Shown piece after piece: positions 27,604 through 39,086 of a stretch of 64,000 nucleotides of DNA. Source of the DNA: Sphingobium sp. AP50 (GTDB lineage Bacteria > Pseudomonadota > Alphaproteobacteria > Sphingomonadales > Sphingomonadaceae); NCBI RefSeq assembly GCF_900109095.1, contig NZ_FNYZ01000008.1:166319-230318 (forward strand), in the 5' to 3' direction. A model generated the notes under the pieces. It had not been told where the DNA came from, searched no databases, and saw only the letters and a program-made list of their open reading frames with translations. Every line of letters starts with the position of its first letter. The first letter of the stretch is position 1. The translations under genes were made by a program, and so were the position numbers.

Positions 27604-28452
27604 TTAGGCAGTCGCGCGCGGCGTCAGATAGCCGATTACGCGGGCCAGCGTATCGCGCAATTCGCTGCGATGGACCACCATGTCGAGCATGCCATGATCG
27701 AGCAGATACTCGGCGCGCTGGAAGCCTTCGGGCAGCTTTTCGCGGATCGTGCTTTCGATCACGCGCTGGCCGGCGAAGCCGATCAGGGCATTGGGCTCGG
27801 AAATCTGGATATCGCCCAGCATCGCATAGCTCGCCGTGACGCCGCCGGTGGTGGGGTCGGTCAGCACGACGATATAGGGCAGGCCCGCCGCATGCAGCTT
27901 CTGGATCGCCACGGTCGAACGCGGCATCTGCATCAGCGAGAGGATGCCTTCCTGCATGCGGGCGCCACCAGCGGCGGTGAAGATGACATAGGGGCATTTA
28001 TGGGCGATCGCGTCATTGACGCCCTGAATGAAGGCCGCGCCCACGCCCATGCCCATGGAACCGCCCATGAAGGCGAAATTCTGTACGCCCATGACGAGCG
28101 GCACATCGTCGATCGCGCCGCGCGCGTTGATCAGCGCATCCTGATCGCCGGTCGAGGCGCGGGCGGCCTTGATACGGTCCGGGTAACGCTTGGAGTCGCG
28201 GAATTTGAGCGGGTCTTCGGGCACATGCGGGGTCGGCAGCAGGATGAAGCCGGCGTCGAGAATCTGTTCGAAACGGGCATCCGGGCCGATGCGGCCATGA
28301 TGGTCGCAGCGCGGGCAGACGGAGAGATTTTCCTCCCATTCCTTGATGAAGACCATTTCCTTGCACGACGGGCACTGGTGCCAGAGCGTTTCGGCGGTGG
28401 TTTCCTTCTTGGTGAAGGGCAGGGCGTTACGAACGCGGTTGATCCAGCTCAT
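27604..28452 (-). CDS. accD: Acetyl-CoA carboxylase carboxyltransferase subunit beta
   Basis: 282 residues. A four-cysteine zinc ribbon (C27, C30, C46, C49) is followed by the crotonase-fold carboxyltransferase core with [12 protein letters not shown] and [11 protein letters not shown]. With AccA it transfers carboxyl from biotin to acetyl-CoA for fatty acid synthesis. ATG 28452 overlaps the trpA stop by 4 bp. The open frame upstream of 28452 runs through trpA and is not real. Confidence 0.96.
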   Translation of the reverse strand: MSWINRVRNALPFTKKETTAETLWHQCPSCKEMVFIKEWEENLSVCPRCDHHGRIGPDARFEQILDAGFILLPTPHVPEDPLKFRDSKRYPDRIKAARASTGDQDALINARGAIDDVPLVMGVQNFAFMGGSMGMGVGAAFIQGVNDAIAHKCPYVIFTAAGGARMQEGILSLMQMPRSTVAIQKLHAAGLPYIVVLTDPTTGGVTASYAMLGDIQISEPNALIGFAGQRVIESTIREKLPEGFQRAEYLLDHGMLDMVVHRSELRDTLARVIGYLTPRATA

Positions 28453-29264
28453 GCTGCGGTCTCCCGGATGGAAGTGGTGAGGGCGCCGCTGAGCGACGCA
28501 ACGAAGTCTTGAACGAAGGGCGCGGCGGCATCGCCATGGCTGCCGATGATATCGACAATGGCAGAGCCGACGACCACGCCGTCCGCGACCCGACCGATGG
28601 CGGCCGCCTGTTCGGGCGTGCGCACGCCGAAGCCGACCGCGATCGGCAGGTCGGTGGCGGCCTTCAGCTTGCCGACGGCGATTTCGATATTGGCCTGCGC
28701 CGCCTGCTGCTTGCCGGTGATACCTGCGACGGCGACATGGTAGAGGAAACCGCTGGCGCCGTTCAGGACTGCGGGCAGGCGCGCCGCGTCCGTGGTCGGG
28801 GTGGCGAGGCGGACGAGGTGCACGCCGGCCGCGCGCAGGGCGGGGCCGAGTTCGGCATCTTCCTCCGGCGGGATATCGACGCAGATTACCCCATCGACGC
28901 CGGCGGTCTGGCACTGATCGGCGAACCAGTCGGAACCGCGCACCAGCATCGGATTGGCATAGCCCATCAGGATCAGCGGCGTTTCGGGGTGACGGGCGCG
29001 GAAATCGGTGGCGAGGGCGAAGACGTCCTTCGTCTTCGTGCCCGAACCGAGGCTGCGAAGGTTCGCCAGTTCGATCGCAGGGCCATCGGCCATCGGATCG
29101 GTGAAGGGCATGCCGAGTTCGATGATATCCGCGCCGCCCGCGACCAGCGCATCGAGGATGGCTGGGGTCGAGGCGACGTCCGGATCGCCGGCGGTCACGA
29201 AGGTGATGAGGGCGGCGCGGCCCTGTGCCTTGCAGGCGGCGAAGCGGGTGGCGAGACGATCCAT
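28449..29264 (-). CDS. trpA: Tryptophan synthase alpha chain
   Basis: 271 residues. [13 protein letters not shown] near the start, catalytic glutamate in [17 protein letters not shown] and the phosphate-binding GFGVRTPEQ are all present. It cleaves indole-3-glycerol phosphate to indole, which passes to TrpB. ATG 29264 has GGAG 8 bases upstream; GTG 29270 adds two residues and overlaps the trpB stop. It is coupled to trpB and accD. Confidence 0.96.
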   Translation of the reverse strand: MDRLATRFAACKAQGRAALITFVTAGDPDVASTPAILDALVAGGADIIELGMPFTDPMADGPAIELANLRSLGSGTKTKDVFALATDFRARHPETPLILMGYANPMLVRGSDWFADQCQTAGVDGVICVDIPPEEDAELGPALRAAGVHLVRLATPTTDAARLPAVLNGASGFLYHVAVAGITGKQQAAQANIEIAVGKLKAATDLPIAVGFGVRTPEQAAAIGRVADGVVVGSAIVDIIGSHGDAAAPFVQDFVASLSGALTTSIRETAA

Positions 29265-29266
29265 GC

Positions 29267-30508
29267 TCACATCTCCACTCCCAGCGCGTCGGCGACGGTG
29301 AAGATATCCTTGTCCCCCCGGCCCGACAGATTGACGACGATGATCTTGTCCGCGTCCAGCGTCGGCGCGACCTGCTCGGCTGCGGCGACGGCATGGGCGG
29401 ATTCCAGCGCGGGGATGATGCCTTCGAGGCGCGAGAGAGTCTGGAAGCTGGTCAACGCCTCGTCATCCTTGATCGGCATATACTTCACCCGGCCGATTTC
29501 GTGCAGCCAGCTATGTTCCGGGCCGATGCCGGGATAGTCCAGGCCCGCCGAAATGCTGTGCGCTTCGGTGATCTGGCCATCCTCATCCTGAAGCAGATAG
29601 GTGCGGTTGCCGTGCAGGATGCCGGACTTGCCGCCCGCCAACGATGCGGCATGCTTCTTGTCGAGGCCCTCGCCGGCCGCTTCCACGCCGATCATCGCGA
29701 CCTCGGGGTCGTCGAGGAAGGGATGGAACATGCCGATGGCGTTGGAGCCGCCGCCGACGGGGGCGATCAGCATGTCGGGCAGGCGGCCTTCAGCCTCCAT
29801 GATCTGCGCGCGGATTTCCTTGCCGATGATCGACTGGAAGTCGCGCACCAGTTCGGGATAGGGGTGCGGGCCGGCGGCTGTGCCGATGATGTAGAAGGTG
29901 TCATGTACGTTCGACACCCAGTAGCGCAGGGCGTCGTTCATCGAATCCTTGAGCGTCGAGGAGCCGGAATGGACCGGGATCACCTCTGCGCCGAGCAGCT
30001 TCATGCGGAAGACGTTCGGCTTCTGCCGCTCGACATCCTTGGCGCCCATGAAGATCTTGCATTCCATGCCGAACAGGGCGGCGACGGTCGCGGTGGCGAC
30101 GCCATGCTGGCCAGCGCCGGTTTCGGCGATGACCTTCTTCTTGCCCATGCGGCGGGCGAGCAGAGCCTGGCCGATGCAATTGTTGATCTTGTGCGCGCCG
30201 GTGTGGTTGAGCTCCTCGCGCTTCAGGTAGATCTTGGCACCCTTGCCGGGCTCCGCCTTGGCGCGCAGAGCTTCGGTCAGCCGTTCCGCATAATAAAGCG
30301 GGTTGGGGCGGCCGACATAGGAGCGCAGCAATTCGGCGAACTCGGCGTCGAAGGCGGGATCAGCCTTGGCGGCCTTGTACACCTTCTCCAGCTCCAGGAT
30401 CAGCGGCATCAGCGTTTCGGCGACATAGCGGCCGCCAAAGGCGCCGAAATGGCCGTTGGCGTCGGGCTGGCTGCGAAGGCTGTTGGGCAGGGTTACGGTA
30501 TCGATCAT
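29267..30508 (-). CDS. trpB: Tryptophan synthase beta chain
   Basis: 413 residues. The PLP lysine is K107 in HTGAHKINN, the phosphate-binding glycine loop is [10 protein letters not shown], and [10 protein letters not shown] opens the fold. It condenses indole with serine to tryptophan. It is separated from trpF by 96 bp, while the trpB-trpA joint is a near overlap. No attenuator leader peptide was seen in 30509-30604. Confidence 0.97.
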   Translation of the reverse strand: MIDTVTLPNSLRSQPDANGHFGAFGGRYVAETLMPLILELEKVYKAAKADPAFDAEFAELLRSYVGRPNPLYYAERLTEALRAKAEPGKGAKIYLKREELNHTGAHKINNCIGQALLARRMGKKKVIAETGAGQHGVATATVAALFGMECKIFMGAKDVERQKPNVFRMKLLGAEVIPVHSGSSTLKDSMNDALRYWVSNVHDTFYIIGTAAGPHPYPELVRDFQSIIGKEIRAQIMEAEGRLPDMLIAPVGGGSNAIGMFHPFLDDPEVAMIGVEAAGEGLDKKHAASLAGGKSGILHGNRTYLLQDEDGQITEAHSISAGLDYPGIGPEHSWLHEIGRVKYMPIKDDEALTSFQTLSRLEGIIPALESAHAVAAAEQVAPTLDADKIIVVNLSGRGDKDIFTVADALGVEM

Positions 30509-30604
30509 GACTATCTTTCCAAGGACAATATGGGGCGTTCGCTTTCAGTTCAGGAAGCGATCAGCGCCATCGTCCTTCGATGCGCAGGGCAGGGGCGTTC
30601 AGCG

Positions 30605-31249
30605 TCAACATGGCTGAACCGCTTTGCAGAAGGCCATGATCTTGTCCACACTCTTGATGCCCGGCGCGCTTTCGACGCCCGACGAAACGTCGATCAGCGG
30701 TGCGCCGGTAATGCGCAGCGCCTCCACCACATTATCGATGCCAAGGCCGCCCGAGAGGCCCCAGGGTGCGGGGATGGCAAGGCCGCGCAGCAGCGTCCAG
30801 TCGAAGCGCAGGCCCATGCCGCCGGGCAGCGCCGCGCCGTCAGGCGTCTTGGCATCGAACAGCAGCCGGTCGACGGCACTGGCATAGACGTTGGCAGCGT
30901 CGATATCGGCGCGGGTCTTGACCGAAATCGCCTTCCACACCGGCAGGCCGAAGCGCTGGCGGATGGCGGCGACCCGCTCCGGGCTTTCCTTGCCATGGAG
31001 TTGCAGGGTCGTGATCGCGCCGGTGCCGGTCAGGCGGGCCAGTTGATCGTCATCGGCATCGACCACCACCGCGACCCGATCGACATGGTCGGGGATGGCG
31101 GACGCCAGCGCCGCAATCTGGTCCGGTTCGACATGGCGGGGGCTTTTGGGGAAATGGACGAAGCCGACATGGCTGGCGCCCGCTTGCACGGCTGCGCCTA
31201 GGGTATCGGGCGTGGACAGGCCGCAAATCTTGATCGCGAGTCGGGACAT
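30605..31249 (-). CDS. trpF: Phosphoribosylanthranilate isomerase
   Basis: 214 residues. KICGLSTPDTLGAAVQAGAS holds the catalytic cysteine, GFVHFPKSPRHV and LQLHGKESPE follow, and the C-terminal phosphate site is near GLGIDNVVEAL and IDVSSGVESAPG with the general acid aspartate. First gene of the trpF-trpB-trpA-accD-folC order. Confidence 0.96.
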   Translation of the reverse strand: MSRLAIKICGLSTPDTLGAAVQAGASHVGFVHFPKSPRHVEPDQIAALASAIPDHVDRVAVVVDADDDQLARLTGTGAITTLQLHGKESPERVAAIRQRFGLPVWKAISVKTRADIDAANVYASAVDRLLFDAKTPDGAALPGGMGLRFDWTLLRGLAIPAPWGLSGGLGIDNVVEALRITGAPLIDVSSGVESAPGIKSVDKIMAFCKAVQPC

Positions 31250-31280
31250 GGGGGCGCTTTACCGGCGATAGGGACGGAAG

Positions 31281-32153
31281 TCACATGCCTCTGGATGGCA
31301 GGTGGCCCGGCTGTGCCAGATCCATGTCATGCAGCGCCAGCCACTGGTCGGCATGGGTAACGCAGGCCTTGCCCAGAAAATCGTCCAGCGCCGCGATGAT
31401 GTCCGCATCGCTCATCGTCGCCGGGTCGAGCGGCGGGCGCCAGTGGAGTTCGAAATGTGGGCCGCTTGTGCGGATGAGGTAGAAGGGCAGGAAGGTCGCC
31501 CCGACCTTGCGCGCGAGCCGCAGCGCGATCGACAGGTTGCCCGACGGCTCCAGCGGGCGGCCGAAGGTCGGGAACCAGACCTGCCGGTCGCGCCGTTCGT
31601 CGGCAAGGATATAGAGGGTGGCGCGATCCTTCTGGGTCAGATGCTTGAGTACGCCGCGCGCCGCGCCTTCGCCACCGATCGCTTCGCCCATATAACTGGA
31701 GCGGGCTTTCTTGAGCTGGGCCGCCGTTTTCGGATCGTCCGGCGCTTCATAGACGCCAAGGCCGGGGCGATCGGTCGACCATTTGATATGGGCGGCGAGC
31801 AAGTCCCAATTGCCCAGATGCGCGGTGAAGGCGATCATCGGGCCGGGGCCGTCGAGGACCGCCTGATAGGCCGCCTTGTCGATCACGGTTACATGGGCGT
31901 CGTTCACCAACCGGTCGATATTGGCGAGTTCCGCCATGGTGCGACCGATATTGACCCAGCGCCGGGTCAGGATCGCTTCTTGCTCCGCTTGCGACAGGTC
32001 GGTGCGCAACAGGGCCAGATTGGCGCGGGCGCGGGCATCACGCAGCTTCATGCGGGGGCGGGCGATGCGCGCAGATAGCCAGCCGCCCAGCCAGCTTGCG
32101 ACGGGCGCAGGCAGCCAGCGCATCAGGAAGAAGAGAAAGGGGTTGGAGAGCAT
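31281..32153 (-). CDS. LpxL/HtrB-family lysophospholipid-type acyltransferase
   Basis: 290 residues. A hydrophobic N-terminus (PFLFFLMRWLPAPVASWLGG) anchors it to the inner membrane. The catalytic H-x4-D motif is H112-D117 (AHLGNWD), and YILADERRDRQVWFPTFGR is the second conserved block. Family members add secondary acyl chains to lipid A. If this is a sphingomonad that uses glycosphingolipids rather than LPS, the acceptor is an open question. It is divergent from a ceramide-glucosyltransferase-like gene 47 bp away. Confidence 0.85.
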   Translation of the reverse strand: MLSNPFLFFLMRWLPAPVASWLGGWLSARIARPRMKLRDARARANLALLRTDLSQAEQEAILTRRWVNIGRTMAELANIDRLVNDAHVTVIDKAAYQAVLDGPGPMIAFTAHLGNWDLLAAHIKWSTDRPGLGVYEAPDDPKTAAQLKKARSSYMGEAIGGEGAARGVLKHLTQKDRATLYILADERRDRQVWFPTFGRPLEPSGNLSIALRLARKVGATFLPFYLIRTSGPHFELHWRPPLDPATMSDADIIAALDDFLGKACVTHADQWLALHDMDLAQPGHLPSRGM

Positions 32154-32199
32154 CGCCCAAGCGTCATACAGCAGCGGGTGAGGCGGTAAAGGGGCGCAG

Positions 32200-33324
32200 G
32201 TGACGGCGATGCTATGGATCTGGATCGGCCTTCAGGCGCTGACCGTGCTGGGCGTGGCCCATTATTGGCGGCATGTGCCGCGCGACCGGAAGATCGAGAC
32301 ACCGGACGGCGCGGTGGTGATCCTGAGCGTGCGGGATGACTGGGATGGCGGACCGGAGCTGATCGCTCGACTGAAGACGCAGAGTGCGCCGTTTCGCCTG
32401 TTGATCGCGACGTCGGGGGCTTGTCCGGCGGCGGAGGCGCTGGCGGCGCGGGAAGGCGACTGGGTGCAGATCGTCGCGGCCGGTGTGGCGCTGGATGAGG
32501 GGCAGAAGGTTCATAAATTGCGGGCGGCGCTGCGGGCGTTGCGGCCGGATGACCAATGGCTGGTCTTTATCGATGCGGACATAGCGCCGCCCGAGCGGCT
32601 GGTCGGGCGGCTGTTGTTTCCGCTGGTGCGCGGGAAGGCGGATATCGTCACTGGCTATCGGCTGTTGTTGCCAGAGGGCGGCCCGATGGCGGCGCTGGTT
32701 GGGGCGGTGGAGATGCAACTGGCGACGCTGCCGCGCTCCGCCAGCGCGACCATGCCCTGGGGTGGGGCAATGGCGCTGACGCGAGAGGTGGCGGATCGGC
32801 TGGATCTGGATGCGGTGCTGGCGGGGCGCCTGTCCGACGATATGAGCATTGGCCTTGCGGGATGGCGTGCGAAGCTGCGGTTGCGGCCGGTGCGCGACCT
32901 GCTGGTGGCCAGTCCGCTGGAAGGCAAGACGAGTGATCTGCTGGGCTTTGGCGTGCGGCAATATCGGCATATTGCGACCAACAGCTTTGGCATGTGGGGG
33001 CTGGCGACCGGGGTGGTTGCGATTCAGTCGGTGGCGTGGGGCTGGGCGCTGCTGGCGGGTGGATGGTTGGCGGTGGCTGTCGGCTATGGTGCGGCCTGGG
33101 GGCGGGCTTTTGTGCGCGGGCGCATCATTGCCGGCGTGCTGGAGCCGGAGCAGGCGGGGAAGGCGCGGCGATCGCTGGTCTGGGATATGGTGGCGCCCTT
33201 TGCCGTGACCTGGGCGCATCTGGTGGTGCAACTGCTGGCGGCGATCTCTAACCGGATCGTCTGGGGCGGATGGGTCTATCGGGTCAAAGGCGGCCGGGTG
33301 TTGGACATGGAACGCAGCGCTTAA
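32200..33324 (+). CDS. GT21-like glycosyltransferase (ceramide glucosyltransferase type)
   Basis: 374 residues. One N-terminal transmembrane segment (MLWIWIGLQALTVLGVAHYW) precedes a GT-A domain. DAD is at residues 125-127 (VFIDADI), MPWGGAMALT in the middle, SDD at 212-214 and RQYRH at 253-257, which approximates the (Q/R)xxRW signature of ceramide glucosyltransferases with His for Trp. Several hydrophobic segments follow. Glycosphingolipid synthesis is inferred from this order of motifs; other membrane GT2 functions remain possible. Probably shares a promoter region with the divergent acyltransferase. Confidence 0.78.
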   Translation: MTAMLWIWIGLQALTVLGVAHYWRHVPRDRKIETPDGAVVILSVRDDWDGGPELIARLKTQSAPFRLLIATSGACPAAEALAAREGDWVQIVAAGVALDEGQKVHKLRAALRALRPDDQWLVFIDADIAPPERLVGRLLFPLVRGKADIVTGYRLLLPEGGPMAALVGAVEMQLATLPRSASATMPWGGAMALTREVADRLDLDAVLAGRLSDDMSIGLAGWRAKLRLRPVRDLLVASPLEGKTSDLLGFGVRQYRHIATNSFGMWGLATGVVAIQSVAWGWALLAGGWLAVAVGYGAAWGRAFVRGRIIAGVLEPEQAGKARRSLVWDMVAPFAVTWAHLVVQLLAAISNRIVWGGWVYRVKGGRVLDMERSA

Positions 33325-33544
33325 CTTCGCACATTTCCCGCAAGTTTTGACATATTGGTGCGGGTGTTGGAAATTTAATGTCTTATTTAGAGGCGGGCGA
33401 TGGGCCGGTGCGCTCCTCGGCTGCGATCGAAGCAAAGGGTGGCATGAAGGGACGGGATAGGACAGAGAAGGTGGAACCGGTCGCTTTGGGTGGGAAGCGG
33501 GCTCGCGGCTTTAGGATAAGGGCGGATGGTGTAACGACAGGCAC

Positions 33545-33853
33545 TTATCCTTGTCGTGATTGGCGGACCAAACTCAAATCCAAATCAGGGAACCCTAAAA
33601 TCCGTTTCCTAATTTCGGTGCGCATATCCATCCAAGCAGTGACCAACGCCATGTGCGAAGTAACATCTACCTTTGATTGAAGAAATTTGAATACGATTCC
33701 CTGAATTTCCGATAGCTCACCAATCTCTATGTCGCGACCCTTTCGCTCTATCTCCAGCCATTCATTAAATGTGCTTTCGTTAGCATTTTTAAACTCGACA
33801 ACCATATCGTGGATTTCGTCAGAAGAGTGCGATCTTGGATATGTTAGTCTCAT
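33545..33853 (-). CDS. Hypothetical protein, AT-richer than neighbours
   Basis: 102 residues, helical and charged, no signal peptide, no family recognised (sample: IHDMVVEFKNANESTFNEWL). Base composition is clearly lower in GC than the flanking genes, which suggests acquisition. It stands in an intergenic zone with REP-like repeats and a MITE-like element. Coding is plausible but not certain. Confidence 0.45.
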   Translation of the reverse strand: MRLTYPRSHSSDEIHDMVVEFKNANESTFNEWLEIERKGRDIEIGELSEIQGIVFKFLQSKVDVTSHMALVTAWMDMRTEIRKRILGFPDLDLSLVRQSRQG

Positions 33854-33983
33854 TGCAATATCCGTTAACGCGGCGCTGATGGTTAGAATATTGGTATAGC
33901 GACATTATTAGTTAATGGTTATCGCGCCAATGAAGGTCGGCTTTCGAGCAAGGCAATCGACCATGGGAATGGCAAAAAATGGT

Positions 33984-34134
33984 CGAGGCTGTGTAAAAAC
34001 ATCTCGTCACAAACGAAATGAGCACCATCTGAATGCAGTTGGTTGCGTTGCTGCACGAAAAGAATCCGGTGCAGGCAATCACTGAATTAATCGTGCGCCG
34101 TTCGGCCGCGCGTTCGCGTTTTTACACAGCCTCG
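33984..34134. mobile_element. MITE-like element with perfect 17 bp terminal inverted repeats
   Basis: CGAGGCTGTGTAAAAAC at 33984-34000 is repeated as its exact reverse complement at 34118-34134. The 151 bp element holds no transposase; a short frame inside (from 34033) may be the tail of a lost one. The GGCTGTGTAAAAAC end is typical of DDE insertion sequences. No convincing target duplication was seen at either edge. Confidence 0.75.
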
Positions 34135-34140
34135 GGCGTT

Positions 34141-34259
34141 AGCCGTCATGCCAGCGGAAGCTGGCATCTGAGGCGGCGGCGCGATACGGTCGAACGTGGC
34201 GCTCGTTCAAGCCTATCTCGCCACCACCTGAGACCCCAGCCTTCGCTGGGGTGACGGCT
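34141..34259. repeat. Paired REP-like palindromes (copy 1)
   Basis: Hairpin ATGCCAGC-GGAA-GCTGGCAT (34148-34167) and hairpin ACCCCAGC/GCTGGGGT (34233-34252) are enclosed by the inverted ends AGCCGTCA and TGACGGCT. This is the structure of a bipartite REP pair. It abuts the MITE-like element. Confidence 0.8.
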
Positions 34260-34312
34260 ATTGAGGGGAGCGAAATTAACCCCGCGTGGCAATGTTGGCC
34301 GTCATTGCCTCG

Positions 34313-34402
34313 TTCGTTATGCCGGGCCTGACCCGGCATCCCGCTTTTCTGTGCAAATGCGAGAGAAGAAGCGGGACCCCGGATCAGGTCCGGGGTGACG
34401 AA
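34313..34402. repeat. Paired REP-like palindromes (copy 2)
   Basis: Hairpin ATGCCGGG/CCCGGCAT (34319-34339) and hairpin ACCCCGGA/TCCGGGGT (34376-34396) face each other across inverted CCCGCTTTTCT/AGAAGCGGG. It has the same design as the pair at 34141 with different stems. It lies 22 bp past the DUF952 gene end. Confidence 0.8.
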
Positions 34403-34424
34403 GGTGGGAGATGTCCCGTCGCCT

Positions 34425-34768
34425 TTAAAAGCCCGCCGGGAACTGGTGCGCGCCATCGTCGCCAATGCGCAGGACGACCTTGCCGGCGACCGCGCTCATG
34501 GGCAGGTCGCCGTAAAGGTGGGGGAAGAGCGCGCCGCCGCGCGAGACTTCCCATTTGATCGCGTCGCCGAAGGGGGCGAGGTCGATCATCAGCATGACGA
34601 GGCGATCCTGACCCGCGAAATGCTTGGTGACCGTTTCGGCCGCCTGATCGCGGGTGGACATGTGAATATAGCCATCGGTCAGGTCGATCGGCGCGCCCTT
34701 GAACAGGCCGTCGGTCTTGAACTGGACATATTGATCGGCCGTCAGCACCTTATAGGCGAAGAGGTCGC

Positions 34769-34772
<4 letters not shown>
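34425..34772 (-). CDS. DUF952-domain protein
   Basis: 115 residues. YKVLTADQYVQFKTDGLFKG, DGYIHMSTRDQAAETVTKHF and GGALFPHLYGDLP are the blocks of DUF952, a small fold related to ADP-ribosyltransferase-like proteins, with no established reaction. It overlaps the gyrA stop by 4 bp and is probably co-transcribed with gyrA. Confidence 0.88.
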
Positions 34773-37453
<2,681 letters not shown>

Positions 37454-37680
37454 TGCGATTCTCTTTTTGGATGGATGCGTACGTTGCTGATGCACTAGCC
37501 CAGCGAAACAAATCTGTCACCCCTCGCGCGCGCTCGCGCGCCCGCGTGTGCAGCCAAGAGGGTATATGGTGGCCCGGGGAACGAAGGGGCCGCATAACGG
37601 TTGCAAATCCCATCGATTTAGGCTTGTTCAATGCCCATTCACGCGCCGCCCCCTAATCGGCGCTTAACCCCCGAAAGGTC

Positions 37681-37700
37681 GCCTGAATCCCTATTCAGGC
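37681..37700 (+). promoter_or_regulatory. Hairpin just upstream of the TPR gene ribosome site
   Basis: GCCTGAAT and ATTCAGGC are perfect 8 bp arms with a 4 nt loop, ending 6 bp before the AAAGGAG site. It could modulate translation of the gene at 37721 or be a protein-binding site. Confidence 0.5.
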
Positions 37701-37720
37701 GCGCAAAGGAGATGAGGATC

Positions 37721-38995
37721 ATGCGTTTTGTTACCCCGGTGGCGCTCGCGCTGGCTTTGGCGCTGACGAGCGGTGCCGTTTCGGCGCCTGCCTTTGCCGC
37801 GAAGAAGGAAGAGAAGAAGGCTGGTCCTCAGCTCAAGGTTTCGCCTGACGTGATCAAGGCGCTTCAGACGGCGCAGAAGGCGGCCGAAGCGCAGGATTTC
37901 GCCGGTGCCAAGGCGGCTCTGGCCGAAGCCGACAGCAAGGCGACGTCGAACGACGACAAATATCAGATCGGCGCGATCAAGCTGAACACCTCGATCGCGA
38001 GCAAGGATGCCGCGCTTCAGGGTGAAGCGCTGAACCAGATGCTGGACAGCGGCCTGACGCCGCCCGAACAGGCTGCCCAGTTCAACTCGATCGCCGCCAA
38101 TTCGGCGCTGGAAGCGAAGAATTTCGACGTGGCGATCCAGCGTGGCCAGGCGGCTGTTGCGGCCGGTGCCAAGGCGGAATCGGTGCAGCCGACGATCGCG
38201 CAGGCCTATTTTGGCAAGGCGGGCACCACCAACACCTCGGTCGAGCCGGCACGCGGCTTCACCCTGCAGGGCCTGACCGCGCTGAAGGCCGCCGCCGACA
38301 GCATGAAGGCATCGGGCCAGCAGGTGCCGGCGCAATGGTATCAGATCGGCGTTGGCCGCGCGGAAGCCGCCAAGCTGCCCGACGTGACCGAATGGGCGAA
38401 GATGGCCTATCAGGCTGACCCCAGCGGCCAGAATCTGCGCACGCTCGTCCGTCTGTTCCAGCGCGCCAACCCGAACATCACCAATCGCGAAAATCTGGAC
38501 GTTCTGCGCCTGCTCGGTGCCTCGGACGGTCTGGTGATCGCCGCCGACTTCACCGAATATGCCGAAATGGCGTCGAAGACCGGCATCTATGGCGAAGTGA
38601 AGTCGGTGATCGACAAGGGCCGTTCGAAGGGTGTGTTGAACGCCAGCGGCGGCGCCGATCTCTATTCGACTGCTGTGCCCAAGATTGCGGGCGACAAGGC
38701 ATCGCTCGGTTCGGCCGAAGCCGACGCGCAGAAGGCGGCCAATGGCAAGATCGCTGCGGCGACCGCCGACGCCTATCTGGGCTATGGCGACTATGCCAAG
38801 GCGGTTTCGATGTTCGAACTGGCCAAGCAGAAGGGCGGCGTGGACGCCGACGAAGTCAACACCCGTCTGGGCATCGCCAAGACGCTGGCGGGCGACACGG
38901 CCGGTGCCAAGGGCGCTTTCGAGGCGGTGCAGGGCGGATCGCGCAAGCCGATCGCGGGCCTGTGGCTGGCCTATCTGGGCACCAAGGGCGCCTGA
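37721..38995 (+). CDS. Periplasmic TPR protein, paralogue A
   Basis: 424 residues. A signal peptide (VALALALALTSGAVSAPAFA) precedes helical repeats (ALQTAQKAAEAQDFAGAKAA and DAYLGYGDYAKAVSMFELA). The tail GGVDADEVNTRLGIAKTLAG is nearly repeated in the next gene, showing tandem duplication. ATG 37721 follows AAAGGAG by 9 bases. It looks abundant-protein-like: strong ribosome site, Ala/Lys-rich, hairpins on both sides. Function unknown; I recall no named family. Confidence 0.8.
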   Translation: MRFVTPVALALALALTSGAVSAPAFAAKKEEKKAGPQLKVSPDVIKALQTAQKAAEAQDFAGAKAALAEADSKATSNDDKYQIGAIKLNTSIASKDAALQGEALNQMLDSGLTPPEQAAQFNSIAANSALEAKNFDVAIQRGQAAVAAGAKAESVQPTIAQAYFGKAGTTNTSVEPARGFTLQGLTALKAAADSMKASGQQVPAQWYQIGVGRAEAAKLPDVTEWAKMAYQADPSGQNLRTLVRLFQRANPNITNRENLDVLRLLGASDGLVIAADFTEYAEMASKTGIYGEVKSVIDKGRSKGVLNASGGADLYSTAVPKIAGDKASLGSAEADAQKAANGKIAAATADAYLGYGDYAKAVSMFELAKQKGGVDADEVNTRLGIAKTLAGDTAGAKGAFEAVQGGSRKPIAGLWLAYLGTKGA

Positions 38996-39034
38996 GGTCG
39001 AGAGGGGCGTCGCCTTCGGGTGATGCCCCCGACC
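38996..39034 (+). other. Strong hairpin between the two TPR paralogues
   Basis: GGTCG...CGACC encloses a GC-rich stem with GGGGC/GCCCC and a TTCG-containing loop. There is no T run, so it more likely stabilises or partly attenuates the message than terminates it. Confidence 0.5.
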
Positions 39035-39086
39035 ATTTGAAATGATCCATTCGAGAATGAAAAATTCGGGGGAGGCCGGGGCGGCC

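Noticed and set aside
30509..30604. Trp attenuator before trpB
   Set aside because: No leader peptide with tandem Trp codons and no competing hairpins were found.
29225..31201. 658-codon plus-strand frame across trpB and trpF
   Set aside because: Antisense shadow of two certain tryptophan genes.
33378..33680. 100-codon plus-strand frame after the glycosyltransferase gene
   Set aside because: No recognisable features, no clear ribosome site, and it overlaps the opposite-strand hypothetical gene.
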